From: Cyclobacteriaceae bacterium
GTDB lineage: Bacteria > Bacteroidota > Bacteroidia > Cytophagales > Cyclobacteriaceae
Assembly (NCBI GenBank): GCA_958296015.1
Contig: CATQIH010000036.1
Coordinates: forward strand, 1-46,745
Direction of reading: 5' to 3'
DNA: 46,745 nucleotides
The translations under genes and the position numbers were made by a program. This document shows positions 35,793 to 45,501 of the stretch, piece after piece. Numbering within the stretch: position 1 is the first letter of the stretch; every line of letters starts with the position of its first letter. The notes below the pieces were generated by a model. The model was given only the letters and a program-made list of their open reading frames with translations, was not told the DNA's origin and did no database searches.

Positions 35793-38700
35793 GTCCGACC
35801 AGATAGACATGACCAAAGTGGTGGAAGTTTCTTCACGGGAGATGACCGTCTCTTCGCTATTGGATGAGGTATTGAAGGGAAGTAGGCTCACTTATAAATT
35901 GCTGGATAAAATGATTGTCATCACCCCATATGATGCCGTCAAGACGGTAAGTGGCAAAGTGACTGATGAAAATGATGAGGCTATTCCTGGTGTAAATATC
36001 GTGATCAAAGGAACCTCTCAGGGAACTATTTCAGACGTAAATGGCCAGTTCTCTATGGAAGTACCAGATGAGGACGCGATACTGGTATTTTCTTATATTG
36101 GCTACACGCCGGAAGAGATAGCTGTTGGCAACCGTTCGGTACTGGATATTTCTTTAATGCCAGACATTACCAGCCTCAAAGAAGTGGTAGTGGTAGGCTA
36201 TGGCACTCAAAAGAAGGCAGATGTAACAGGTGCTGTTTCTACCATTTCTATCAAAGACTTCAAAGACCAACCTGTTACCACGGTAAGCTCGGCAATGCAG
36301 GGCCGCATGGCCGGTATCAACATCACCAACAATTCGGGTGAACCGGGAGGTTCGGTAAAGATTCGTATCCGCGGAGCTAATTCTATTCAGGGGGGCAATG
36401 ACCCGCTTATCGTCATGGATGGTATACAGCTTACCAACATGAGCCTGCAAGATATCAACGTAAACGATATTGCTTCTATCGAGGTACTAAAGGATGCCTC
36501 AGCCACCGCCATTTATGGTTCTCGGGGTGCCAATGGGGTCGTGATGATCACCACCAAGAAAGGAACCGGGGAAAAAACAACGGTCACCTTTACTTCAAAT
36601 ACCGGAATTGCCAACCGTACCTACAAGTATGATCTACTAAATCCTGTAGCGTATGCTGAAATGGCCAACGCGGCCCGAGGTGCTGCTATCTACTCAACCG
36701 AACAGATAGAGCAACTGCACAATGGCGGTGGCACTGACTGGCAGGATGAAATATTCCGCACAGGTGTCACTCAAAATTATCAGCTGGGTGTTAGTGGCAG
36801 CACGCCAAAGTCATCTTATTATTTCTCAGGCAACTATATCGATCAAACAGGCATTGTGAAATACTCAACGTTCAAAAAATATGCAATGCGCTCAAATATA
36901 GAATCACATATCACTGACAAGCTAACTATTGGTGCAAACATCTTTCTTAACAGAAGTCAGGGGTATAATAATGGGGACCTGGGTTATAAGGGCAGCCCCG
37001 TATTTGCAGCCACCATTTGGGGACCGGCAGAGCCTGTGTATAATGCTGATGGAACCTATAATTTACATGACCCCAATGGTGCCACCACTTCCTACAACCC
37101 TGTGGCTCTCTCCAAGGAACGCTATTGGCTCAATACGACCAACGCTGCTGTGCTCAACACCAAGATCGACTATGATATTACAGATTATTTAAAGCTATCT
37201 ATCGTTGCTGGTGTGGATGCAAACTTTACAGAGAGTGGAAACCTGAATAGGGCCATCATCAATGGTGGCAACTCAGGGGCTTCAAAGAACAACTCAACAG
37301 GATTCAACTGGCAAAATAGCAATATACTCACCTTTCACAAGGTCATCAACAACGTCCATGACCTATCGGCTACGGGTGTCTTTGAGCAGTCGAAGGGTGT
37401 CTATCAAGGATCAAACAGCTCCGGCACAGGACTTCCGTTTGAGAACATCTACTTTTATAACTTAGGCTTAAACGAAAACCAAAGCATCGGATCTTATTAC
37501 AGTGCGTGGTCTTTGCGTTCGTGGGTCGGTCGTCTCAATTATATGTATGACAATAAATATTTGCTGACAGCCACCTATCGCGCCGATGGTTCTTCAAAAT
37601 TTCCAAACAACAAGTGGGGCTATTTTCCATCAGTTGCCTTAGGATGGCGTCTGGCTGAGGAAGGGTTTATCCAGCAGCTCAACATATTTGATGAGCTGAA
37701 ACTTCGGGGAAGCTGGGGTATCACAGGCAACCAAGCAGTAGATGCCTATGCCACTGTTCCTACTATGGGCACCGTTACTTACTCGTATGGCACATCCAAT
37801 GAGAGCAAAGGCTACGTGGTGAATATTCCTTCAAACCCATTACTGAAATGGGAAAAAACCACACAAACCAACATAGGTGCTGACATGGCCTTCTTTGGCA
37901 GTCGCCTGACCTTATCGGCTGACTACTTCAGGAAAGAAACTTCTGATTTATTGTTGCCGGTACTTATCCCAAGTTATGGCGGCGGCGGGTCATATATTGA
38001 CAACGTAGGTTCTGTCGAAAACCACGGTTTTGAGTTTGTGCTTGGCGGAGTTCCCCTGGCCAAAGGAGATTTTACCTGGAACGCCAACCTGAACTTCACC
38101 TCGGTACGAAATAAGGTGATAGACCTGGGTGAAAACGAATACATTGAAGGCGGTATTTATGGCAACGGCCTAGTAACCCAACCACAAACACGTATCATCC
38201 CCGGCCAGCCCTTAGGTACTTTTTACGGATTACATTTTCTGGGCATTTATCAGGCGAATGAAGCTGGCACAGCACCTGTCAATGTGGAAAATCCTGATGG
38301 CTCTGTAACAGTGACAGACCTGGGGTCAGGCGCAGCGCGGTACGGTTTGCAGCCCGGCGACAATAAATACGAAGATGTCAACGACGATGGCGTGATAGAT
38401 GGCAACGACCGTACGATTATTGGCTATGCACTGCCAAAGTTCACCATGGGCTTTAACAATACACTGTCTTATAAAAATCTCGAATGCAATGTGTTTGTGC
38501 AGGCAACGCAGGGGAACGACATCCTAAATTTGAGCTATGCTGCTGCTGCCACGCAAATTGGTGACAGCCAAACCATCACCTCGGCTGATGTTAACCCCTG
38601 GACGGCAGAGAATCCGAATAATATGTGGCCAAGATTAGCCAGCAGCTCTTCAAAAGAATACCTGGGAAGCTCCAAGTGGCTCCAGAGCGGATCGTTTGTT

Positions 38701-38925
38701 AGAGTAAAAAACGTCAGCCTTTCCTATCTGGTGCCTGTTGAAAAAGCACGGCTGACTTCTTTGAGGCTATCTGTGAGTGCGCAAAACCTGTTTACGTTTA
38801 CCAATTACAAAGGATACGATCCGGAAGCATCTACATCCGGAGGATCGGATCGGGATGGTGGTGTAGATTTGGGTGCCTATCCATCGGCACGTACTTATAC
38901 CTTCAGCCTGCAACTCAATTTATAA
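35587..38925 (+). CDS. SusC/RagA-family TonB-dependent receptor, second copy with chimeric N-terminus
   Basis: The open frame has 1112 residues. Its first ATG (35587) lies inside copy 1, in a different frame from it: MLKWPTRPEVLL replaces the true leader, and then SLLKLSTVLLIVFTLPAVAIG, the original signal core, follows. STN domain, regulatory-like domain (GKVTDENDEAIPGVNI), plug (SLKEVVVVGYGTQKK to GSRGANGVVMITTKKG) and a full barrel with the C-terminal YTFSLQLNL strand are present. It should import a glycan oligosaccharide with SusD, powered by TonB. Expression is doubtful because the upstream copy and its stop come first. Removing one repeat unit restores a gene of about 1116 residues with the natural start at 34509. 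Confidence 0.93.
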   Translation: MLKWPTRPEVLLSLLKLSTVLLIVFTLPAVAIGYSYSQDASVKLSYNTGKVVDFVKSIEDQTEYRVFYKSDQIDMTKVVEVSSREMTVSSLLDEVLKGSRLTYKLLDKMIVITPYDAVKTVSGKVTDENDEAIPGVNIVIKGTSQGTISDVNGQFSMEVPDEDAILVFSYIGYTPEEIAVGNRSVLDISLMPDITSLKEVVVVGYGTQKKADVTGAVSTISIKDFKDQPVTTVSSAMQGRMAGINITNNSGEPGGSVKIRIRGANSIQGGNDPLIVMDGIQLTNMSLQDINVNDIASIEVLKDASATAIYGSRGANGVVMITTKKGTGEKTTVTFTSNTGIANRTYKYDLLNPVAYAEMANAARGAAIYSTEQIEQLHNGGGTDWQDEIFRTGVTQNYQLGVSGSTPKSSYYFSGNYIDQTGIVKYSTFKKYAMRSNIESHITDKLTIGANIFLNRSQGYNNGDLGYKGSPVFAATIWGPAEPVYNADGTYNLHDPNGATTSYNPVALSKERYWLNTTNAAVLNTKIDYDITDYLKLSIVAGVDANFTESGNLNRAIINGGNSGASKNNSTGFNWQNSNILTFHKVINNVHDLSATGVFEQSKGVYQGSNSSGTGLPFENIYFYNLGLNENQSIGSYYSAWSLRSWVGRLNYMYDNKYLLTATYRADGSSKFPNNKWGYFPSVALGWRLAEEGFIQQLNIFDELKLRGSWGITGNQAVDAYATVPTMGTVTYSYGTSNESKGYVVNIPSNPLLKWEKTTQTNIGADMAFFGSRLTLSADYFRKETSDLLLPVLIPSYGGGGSYIDNVGSVENHGFEFVLGGVPLAKGDFTWNANLNFTSVRNKVIDLGENEYIEGGIYGNGLVTQPQTRIIPGQPLGTFYGLHFLGIYQANEAGTAPVNVENPDGSVTVTDLGSGAARYGLQPGDNKYEDVNDDGVIDGNDRTIIGYALPKFTMGFNNTLSYKNLECNVFVQATQGNDILNLSYAAAATQIGDSQTITSADVNPWTAENPNNMWPRLASSSSKEYLGSSKWLQSGSFVRVKNVSLSYLVPVEKARLTSLRLSVSAQNLFTFTNYKGYDPEASTSGGSDRDGGVDLGAYPSARTYTFSLQLNL
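35622..36687. repeat. susC tandem duplication, copy 2 (1066 bp)
   Basis: Second copy, continuous with the barrel-coding part of the gene. After ATC (36688-36690) the sequence departs from copy 1 (TACTCAACC against ACTCCTAAA). A perfect 1-kb direct repeat is a good RecA substrate, so loss or further gain of the unit is expected. Confidence 0.93.
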
Positions 38926-38976
38926 CCCGGCCGTCAAAAGCGTTAATTGTAAAAACTGATGACATTAAATACAACA

Positions 38977-40461
38977 ATGATGAAAAAATATATGCTGATA
39001 TTATCGCTTACCCTGGCGATCACTTCTTGTAAAGACTTCCTGGAAGAAGATCCCAAAGGGCTTGTAAGCTCAGAGACTTTCTTTTCAGATAGCAGCAGCC
39101 TGCCGTTGACTGTCAATGCGCTCTATTTTAATTTTAATGCTGCTTTCAATGAGTCAGCCACGCTGGCACCCTATATGGGCGGTGACGACCTGACAACGCA
39201 ACCCGGATCAAATAAACAAGGTTACCGGGAGTTTGACCAATTTGCCGTCACCAACACCAATGATAAGTTAGGCGTGCAATGGTACAACCAATATGCTACC
39301 GTCCGTGTGGCCAATTCTATTCTCCTAAACCTTGAGGTAAGTCCGGCCAAGCAGGAGGTAAAAGACCTGGCAGCCGGTCAGGCACATTTCATGCGGGCCA
39401 TTGCCTATTTCTTCCTTACCCGCATATGGGGAGAGATACCCATCGTAACGACTATGGAGCCAGATTACAATATTGAGAAATCTTCGGTAGAGCAGGTATA
39501 CGCTGTCATTGTGGAAGACCTGAAAGTAGCCGAAACATTGCTGCCCGAGGTTTGGAATGATGGCACCTATCAGGGCGTTAGGCCAAGCCAGGGTGCAGCC
39601 AAAGCATTGCTTGCCAACGTGTACCTAACCATGGCTGGCTGGCCACTAATGCAAACCGACAAATACGAACTGGCCGCAGCAAAAGCAAAAGAAGTGATTG
39701 ACAATGAGGCTGTCTATGGCTTTGAACTGATGCCCGTTGCTGACTTATGGCTGGCTGCCAGCAACTATACCAACAAGGAAATCGTGTTCGGTTGCTTCTA
39801 CAGAAACAACATCGCTACGTGGACCTGGCAAAATGGAAATATGAGTGCTCCCCTCCCCTCCAAGCCAGAAGATGAAGGCGGATGGACAGATTATTATGCA
39901 GAAGTCGCCTTCTTCAACAAGTTTCCGGAAGGACCCCGCAAAGAGGCTACCTACCAGACAGAGATCATGACCGGAGATGGGTTGGTGAACTGGGATAGCC
40001 CCAAAACCATCCACAAGCATCCCTACTTCAAGAAAATGCAGGATGTTGAGAATCCGGGAGACTGGTGGTCTTCCAGAACGCAACAGATCATTCGCTATGC
40101 CGAGGTATTGTTAACCTATGCGGAAGCAAAGGCCATGTCGGACGGCCCGGATGCTCTGGCTCTCGAGAGCGTCAATCGCGTGAGAAGGCGGGCCGGTCTG
40201 GCCAACCTGGCAGCAGACCTAACTGCCACAGCGTTTCGGGATGCTGTAGTGGCAGAAAGAGGATGGGAATTTGCCGGAGGTGAAGCCGCTTCCCGTTGGT
40301 TTGACCTGATCAGACTAGAACTTGTGGAAGCAGCCACTGCCGACCGTGACCCAGCAGAAATTCCACTGATCAACCAGCCAACGAAAAAGGATTATCAGGC
40401 ACCCATTCCCGCCGGTGAAGTGGCCATCAATCCGAACCTTGGCAAAGACACAAAAGAGTAA
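38977..40461 (+). CDS. SusD/RagB-family glycan-binding lipoprotein
   Basis: Start chosen at ATG 38977 (MMKKYMLILSLTLAITSC), which places the lipobox Cys at residue 18; ATG 38959 would add six residues. About 494 residues. The N-terminal SusD-like region (FLEEDPKGLVSSETFFSDS) and the C-terminal RagB domain are both present, with late features RYAEVLLTYAEAKAM, VNRVRRRAGLANL and AERGWEFAGGEAASRWFDLIR. A surface lipoprotein that caps the SusC channel and binds the glycan. It follows the SusC stop by about 50 bp, so it is in the same operon. Confidence 0.94.
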   Translation: MMKKYMLILSLTLAITSCKDFLEEDPKGLVSSETFFSDSSSLPLTVNALYFNFNAAFNESATLAPYMGGDDLTTQPGSNKQGYREFDQFAVTNTNDKLGVQWYNQYATVRVANSILLNLEVSPAKQEVKDLAAGQAHFMRAIAYFFLTRIWGEIPIVTTMEPDYNIEKSSVEQVYAVIVEDLKVAETLLPEVWNDGTYQGVRPSQGAAKALLANVYLTMAGWPLMQTDKYELAAAKAKEVIDNEAVYGFELMPVADLWLAASNYTNKEIVFGCFYRNNIATWTWQNGNMSAPLPSKPEDEGGWTDYYAEVAFFNKFPEGPRKEATYQTEIMTGDGLVNWDSPKTIHKHPYFKKMQDVENPGDWWSSRTQQIIRYAEVLLTYAEAKAMSDGPDALALESVNRVRRRAGLANLAADLTATAFRDAVVAERGWEFAGGEAASRWFDLIRLELVEAATADRDPAEIPLINQPTKKDYQAPIPAGEVAINPNLGKDTKE

Positions 40462-40531
40462 TCTTACAGAAAGAAGCTATACCAATTATTGCATTCGTGT
40501 TGTGCTTCCGGTTGAAAAAGCAAAAGATAAC

Positions 40532-42016
40532 GTGAAATACAATCTCATTAGAAACACCAACAGACAACTAACACACATTGCTTTGCTATTGCTGATGGCA
40601 CTTGCAGGCTGCGCTCCTGGGGAAAGTCACCTGACCATTCGATCGTGGATCACCACCTGGGATGGCCCTGACCAGCTCACCTCCCAACCGGTTGTTGAAA
40701 CAACCACGGGCGACATAGGCGATTCCATCATCATACATATCAATCCGGAAGCACACCATCAGCCTATGCTGGGTTTTGGAGGCACGTTCACCGATGCGGA
40801 TATATACGATTTTATGCGGATGAGCAAAGCCAAACGCACCGAAGCTCTGAGGGCTCTTTTTGATCCGGAAGAAGGCGTGGGCTGGAACCTGATGCGGCTA
40901 TCTTTTGGATCAACGGACTGGGACCGTGATTTTAATTTCTACACCTATGATGATATGCCCAGAGGTCAGCAGGACGATGCATTGTTGTCTCACTTTAGCG
41001 TTGAAGAGGATGTGCGAAGAGAACATTTTACTTTGTTTAGAGAAGTGCTGGACATCAACCCAAAAGTGAAGTTCATTGCTTCGGTATGGGAGCCACCAGC
41101 CTGGATGAAAGACAACGACAAGCTTATCTCGGACGGAACTGTTTTGCCCTATCAGTATGGTGCTTTTGCGTTATACCTGGTGAAAACAATAAAAGCCTAC
41201 GAACAACAAGGCATCCCTATTTTGTCGCTGACCCCGCAAAACGAACCGCTCTGCACCGACGGGCGACTGACACCACAAGCATTGTACCTAGACTGGAAAC
41301 CTATGCGGGATATGGTGAAAGTGATCAGGCAAGCATTTGATCAAAATGATATTGATACAGAACTATGGATCTTTGATCATAACTTTATTTTTGCAGAGAG
41401 TTGGGTAGCACCATTCCTCAAAGATACAGCCACGCGGGGAACATTTGATGGTGTAGCATGGCACGATTATGAAGGAGCTATCTCCTCGCTTTGCACATTG
41501 AGCAGCAAATATCCTGAGATACCTATGTATCATACCGAGCGTGCGCTCTACACACCTGACGGGCTGGCAAGACTCCTACAGATCATCCGATGCGGTGCCA
41601 GAAGCCATAACCATTGGGTCACTATTTCAGACGAATACGGGGCGCCCCACCAATTCAAAGGAGGAAACAAAGATACTGATCCGCTCCTTGATGAAATCTA
41701 CCTGAGCGCGTTATACAATCATCGCGATCATGCGGACGATTGGGTGAAAACAAAAGGTTATTACACGTTTGCGCAACTTTCAAAATTTGTGAAACGCGGT
41801 GCCGTGCAGATAGAAAGTCAGGATACAGGCGAAACGCTAGCCAATGCGGCTTTTGTCAATCCGGATGGAAGCCTGGTGCTTGTGGTGTCAAACGCAGGTA
41901 AAAGCGAAAAGGCTTTTGTAGTGTCGGTAGCAGGAAATCAGGCACCGTTCAGAATTCCCGCTAAGTCGGCAGCAACTTATGTGATAGAGAATTTTACGAC
42001 AGGAAAAAACAAATAA
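40532..42016 (+). CDS. glycoside hydrolase family 30 lipoprotein (glucosylceramidase-like)
   Basis: Start is GTG 40532 (MKYNLIRNTNRQLTHIALLL) since it gives a lipoprotein signal ending in LAGC; another GTG lies at 40502. About 494 residues. Catalytic acid/base Glu is in LTPQNEPLC (about residue 238), and the nucleophile Glu in MYHTERALY (about 335). GFGGTFTDADIYDF and ASVWEPPAWMKDN are conserved in GH30. A beta-sandwich C-terminal domain follows. GH30 enzymes cleave beta-glucosidic, beta-xylosidic or beta-1,6-glucan linkages, so the locus may act on a beta-glucan or a glucosylceramide-like substrate; this cannot be settled here. Confidence 0.9.
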   Translation: MKYNLIRNTNRQLTHIALLLLMALAGCAPGESHLTIRSWITTWDGPDQLTSQPVVETTTGDIGDSIIIHINPEAHHQPMLGFGGTFTDADIYDFMRMSKAKRTEALRALFDPEEGVGWNLMRLSFGSTDWDRDFNFYTYDDMPRGQQDDALLSHFSVEEDVRREHFTLFREVLDINPKVKFIASVWEPPAWMKDNDKLISDGTVLPYQYGAFALYLVKTIKAYEQQGIPILSLTPQNEPLCTDGRLTPQALYLDWKPMRDMVKVIRQAFDQNDIDTELWIFDHNFIFAESWVAPFLKDTATRGTFDGVAWHDYEGAISSLCTLSSKYPEIPMYHTERALYTPDGLARLLQIIRCGARSHNHWVTISDEYGAPHQFKGGNKDTDPLLDEIYLSALYNHRDHADDWVKTKGYYTFAQLSKFVKRGAVQIESQDTGETLANAAFVNPDGSLVLVVSNAGKSEKAFVVSVAGNQAPFRIPAKSAATYVIENFTTGKNK

Positions 42017-43717
42017 ATGAACAGAAGGAAGTTTTTGACCCTAACGGGTGCAGGTGCTACAGGCGGCGTTATCCTGAGCTCGCCTCTTTTTTCACAACAA
42101 CTATTCGGCGACGGCGATCGCCTATTACCCATGCCTACATCCGTTGAGGCATTGATGGATACGGGGCGGATTACCCTGAATGCCAGCAAAGGCAAAAGCC
42201 AGTGGCACGGCCAAGGTATAGACCTTGAGCTGGTAAAGGAGGGCAACGCCCTGGGCGCGTATGTTGTGGGTGGAAAAAAGGGTATTCAGAAGGTAGATAT
42301 GGTCTGGAAAATGAAGTTTTCGGAACAGGCGAAATACCTGGGCGATCATTGGGAACGCACGTATGGCGATGTGGGATGGCTGCCCATGAACGACTTCGAC
42401 ATTCGCCCCTGGTATTTTATGATGTATGATGGCACACAGACCACAGGCATCGGTGTGAAGACCGGGCCAGCGGCCATGTGCTACTGGCATGTGTCACCCA
42501 ATGAACTCCGGCTCACCCTGGATGTGCGCAACGGTAGCACAGGGGTCAGATTGAGCGGTAGAAAGCTGAAGGCAGCGGCTTTGGTGATGCGAAAAGGGGC
42601 TGCTGATGAAACGCCCTTCGACGCTACGTCTCGTTTTTGTCAGATGATGTGTGAAAACCCGCGCCTGCCAAAGCAACCTGTGTATGGCATCAACGATTGG
42701 TACTATGCGTATGGCAATAACTCAGATGAGGGTACTATCCGGAACTGCATTTACTTTTCAGAAATGGTGACGGTGCCCTCCAACAAACCGTATTGCATCA
42801 TTGATGGTGGCTGGGCAAAGCCTGAAAACCTGAACGGCGGAGACTACTCACAAGTCACCTTCAACCAGCTTGACGTTGACGAAAGGCGCTTCAAAGGTAT
42901 GCCGCAACTCACTGACCGGATCAAAGAAGAAGGATTCAGGCCGGGCATCTGGATCAGACCCTTCTGGGCTTTGGCTGATGACCCTAACAACATCACATTG
43001 TCTACCAAACCGGGCCGGTCAGAAAATACCCCGCAACGCATTCTGGACCCGAGCATTCCTGAAAGTAAAGAAAGAATAGCTTCGTATTTTAAGAATGCCA
43101 TCGACTGGGGTTTTGACATGATCAAGCACGATTATGCCACCTATGATTTATTTGGCCTCTGGGGGTTCGAGATGCTGGATCGCGACTTTACCCCGAATGG
43201 TTGGCACTTCCACGATCAAAGCAAAACCTCTGCGGAGATTACCTTGGATGCTTTTCGGGTCATTCGCGAAGCGAGCGGCGATGCTTTGCTGATCGGTTGC
43301 AACACCATCAGTCATCTAGCTGCCGGCCTTTTCGAGCTGCAACGTACCGGTGATGATACCAGTGGCAGGGAATGGGCACGCACCAAAAAAATGGGTATCA
43401 ATACGTTGGCTTTCCGCCTGCCCCAACACCGGCATTTTTACGACCTTGATGCCGACTGCGTTGGCCTCACTACACAGGTGCCTTGGGAACTTAATAAAGA
43501 ATGGTTGGATTTGCTGGCACGCAGCGGCACGGCTACCTTCGTCTCGGCCTCCACCGAAGCGTTGCGCCCCGAAGTGCGTAAGGCTATCAAAGAAGCCTTC
43601 CGGTATGCAGCTGTGGAGCAAACCAACGTGCGACCACTCGATTGGATGGAAAGCCTCACCCCGTCTGTCTGGTCTTTTGATGGTAAGAAAGTAAGGTACG
43701 ACTGGGATAGTGTTTAG
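42017..43717 (+). CDS. clan-D glycoside hydrolase (alpha-galactosidase-like), Tat-exported
   Basis: A 566-residue protein with a Tat signal (MNRRKFLTLTGAGATGG). The barrel domain resembles GH36/GH27 enzymes: VYGINDWYYAYGNNS (about residue 220 on), IIDGGWAKPENL, FRPGIWIRPFWAL and the nucleophile Asp in MIKHDYATYDLFG (about 372). A second acidic residue is in RTGDDTSGREW (about 445-450) and may be the acid/base. It follows the GH30 stop directly. A debranching or terminal alpha-galactosyl activity is a reasonable guess for the locus. Short of typical GH36 length (about 700), so a novel branch is possible. Confidence 0.75.
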   Translation: MNRRKFLTLTGAGATGGVILSSPLFSQQLFGDGDRLLPMPTSVEALMDTGRITLNASKGKSQWHGQGIDLELVKEGNALGAYVVGGKKGIQKVDMVWKMKFSEQAKYLGDHWERTYGDVGWLPMNDFDIRPWYFMMYDGTQTTGIGVKTGPAAMCYWHVSPNELRLTLDVRNGSTGVRLSGRKLKAAALVMRKGAADETPFDATSRFCQMMCENPRLPKQPVYGINDWYYAYGNNSDEGTIRNCIYFSEMVTVPSNKPYCIIDGGWAKPENLNGGDYSQVTFNQLDVDERRFKGMPQLTDRIKEEGFRPGIWIRPFWALADDPNNITLSTKPGRSENTPQRILDPSIPESKERIASYFKNAIDWGFDMIKHDYATYDLFGLWGFEMLDRDFTPNGWHFHDQSKTSAEITLDAFRVIREASGDALLIGCNTISHLAAGLFELQRTGDDTSGREWARTKKMGINTLAFRLPQHRHFYDLDADCVGLTTQVPWELNKEWLDLLARSGTATFVSASTEALRPEVRKAIKEAFRYAAVEQTNVRPLDWMESLTPSVWSFDGKKVRYDWDSV

Positions 43718-43738
43718 CAGTTCGTGCTACTATTTTGT
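43715..43738 (+). terminator. possible terminator at the end of the utilisation locus
   Basis: Stem TAGCA (43715-43719) and TGCTA (43725-43729) with loop GTTCG, overlapping the stop codon, followed by a weak T-rich stretch (CTATTTTGT). The stem is only 5 bp. Confidence 0.3.
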
Positions 43739-43814
43739 CTACCATCCTATATCAACAACGGATACCCCAATTCAAAGTAACTATCCCCTTTCAACAGTTT
43801 ATGCCCGGAAACTG

Positions 43815-44237
43815 TCATTTGGTTTTCAAAATTTCCAGTGTTTTAACGTCTAAATTTCCATCAAAGAACTTGTCAAGCACCCGCCTGAAAACCTCGTCTG
43901 CGCTCTCAACCTGAGCAAATAAAGTCATGGAAGACTTCAATTTGAGATCGTCCGGGCTGCCAAAAATTTCTCTTGCATTACTATTTGACAACCTAAGCAA
44001 CTCATTGGATATCTCTATAAGCCTGTGGCCCAGAATATCGTATGCCAGATAATGTTTTGCTTCGTCCAGATTGTTGATGGCATAGTATCTTGACGTTTCG
44101 CTAAAGCCTAATCCTGCTATCTGAGGAAATATATACCACATCCAATGGCTTCGTTTCCTTCCATTTTTCACTTCTGCCAATGCAGTCGGATAGTCTTTTT
44201 CCTGCGCGTCCATAAATTTTATTAAGTGTGCTTTCAT
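43815..44237 (-). CDS. DUF1810 family protein
   Basis: A 140-residue soluble protein. It has the DUF1810 pattern: LIKFMDAQEKDYPTALAEVK at the start, GRKRSHWMWYIFPQIAGLG (residues about 26-44), YYAINNLDEAKHYL, and IFGSPDDLKLKSSMTLF near the middle, ending KFFDGNLDVKTLEIL. The length is typical. No function is established for the family. It is transcribed against the utilisation locus and lies next to the left end of the insertion sequence, 53 bp away. Confidence 0.85.
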   Translation of the reverse strand: MKAHLIKFMDAQEKDYPTALAEVKNGRKRSHWMWYIFPQIAGLGFSETSRYYAINNLDEAKHYLAYDILGHRLIEISNELLRLSNSNAREIFGSPDDLKLKSSMTLFAQVESADEVFRRVLDKFFDGNLDVKTLEILKTK

Positions 44238-44289
44238 ATTTTTACATGTAGAATATATGCGTTGAATGCTAACATAAGTATAATTGTGA

Positions 44290-44309
44290 CTACTCTACCC
44301 GACGATTTT
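44290..44309 (+). repeat. IS left inverted repeat
   Basis: CTACTCTACCCGACGATTTT, perfect over 20 bp to the complement of 45502-45521. The next bases differ from those inside the right end. Confidence 0.88.
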
Positions 44310-44315
44310 TCTAAC

Positions 44316-45407
44316 TTACTGATTGTGAATAAGTTTAGGTAATAAGAAGCTATCATAGAGCCAATGCATCCATGCCAAAGCTTGCTGAAAGGCACTGCTT
44401 GTTTGGTTTTTGATGGCATATCGTAAGATTTGCAGTCCATTTCTGAAAAAGCTTCTAGCCTTATAACCATGATTCTTGACTTTGATCTGCTTTTGCAGGG
44501 CCGCTTCCAAGCCAACACGCAGGCAGATGGCAAAAGCCAGGCTGGCTATGCCAACGATTTTTTTCATCTTGTGCGCGCACTTTAGACAGCTTTCTTCTAA
44601 GCAAAACCCTCTTCCCTTTAAGCTCTGAAAGAAAACCTCTATGCTCCATCTTTTCTTATAAAGCTTACTGGCATCTTTGGCTAATAAACTGGTCACCAGC
44701 ACCAATAGCTCAGAATCAGTGCCTGTCTTGCTGATGCTCACCCCTAGATGATGGCCCATCACCTCAGCACCGTCCAGCAATGCTTTCTTCCGATTGCCTA
44801 AGCGTTCACCAGCCGTGAGCCAATGTCCCCGTTGGCCAATATATTGGTTTTCCCGGATGCGCAACATAAAAGCAATCTTCTTTTTAAGCAAATAGCCAAT
44901 CGCGCGGCGAACCGTCCAGGCATCACCAATAAATTCTCGGTCGCCCAGCAAATAAGCAATACGTCCTTCCAAGAGCCACAAACAATCTGTGAGTAGCTTC
45001 TCTCGGTCAGCAGTTTGACTATTGCCGCCTTCGTTATCCAAGAGTTCAAAGTAAAGCGGCAAACCCACCCCCTGACAGCAAGCCGTGACCATCAACACGT
45101 TGAAGCTCTTCCGGCCAAAGCACCTAATTGGTACGGTCTATACAGAGCGTGACTGGTGCGGGGGGTAGAAAAAACGCTAACAAAAAGGCCAAACGGTCAT
45201 AACCGAGTGCTTGCTCATCAAAAGCTCTATTCGGCGCATATTGCTACTATGTTTAGCCGCTGGATTAAGGCTATAAGCGATCTTATGAAACTGTACGCTA
45301 CAGCTTTCTATCATGCCCTGGATGATGCCGCTCAGGCATTCTTGTCGGGATTTATGCACGATCAGGTTTACTAATCCGAGAATTTCTCTTATTTTTGAGA
45401 TAATCAT
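44316..45407 (-). pseudogene. IS4-family transposase, with two compensating frameshifts
   Basis: The N-terminal part (MIISKIREILGLVNLIVHKS to MRRIELL) starts at ATG 45407. About 95 bp then read only in a second frame (DEQALGYDRLAFLLAFFLPP to LCIDRTN), and the original frame resumes as FNVLMVTACCQGVG to the stop at 44316. A T is probably missing near 45222 and a T (A on the coding strand) is extra near 45125. Catalytic elements are all present: first Asp in LCIDRTNW, second Asp in LLGDREFIGD, and the Y/W-R-E motif KRWSIEVFFQSLKGRGF. As written the protein cannot be made in one piece without frameshifting. The repaired enzyme would be about 363 residues. Confidence 0.85.
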
Positions 45408-45501
45408 TCCTAAAAGGTTTGCTTTTGTGTGGTGTGGCACCCCAAAAGTAAGCCTTTTTTGTTACAAGTAATCTTAAACGCCTCTAGCTCAAGCCTTTAA
45501 C

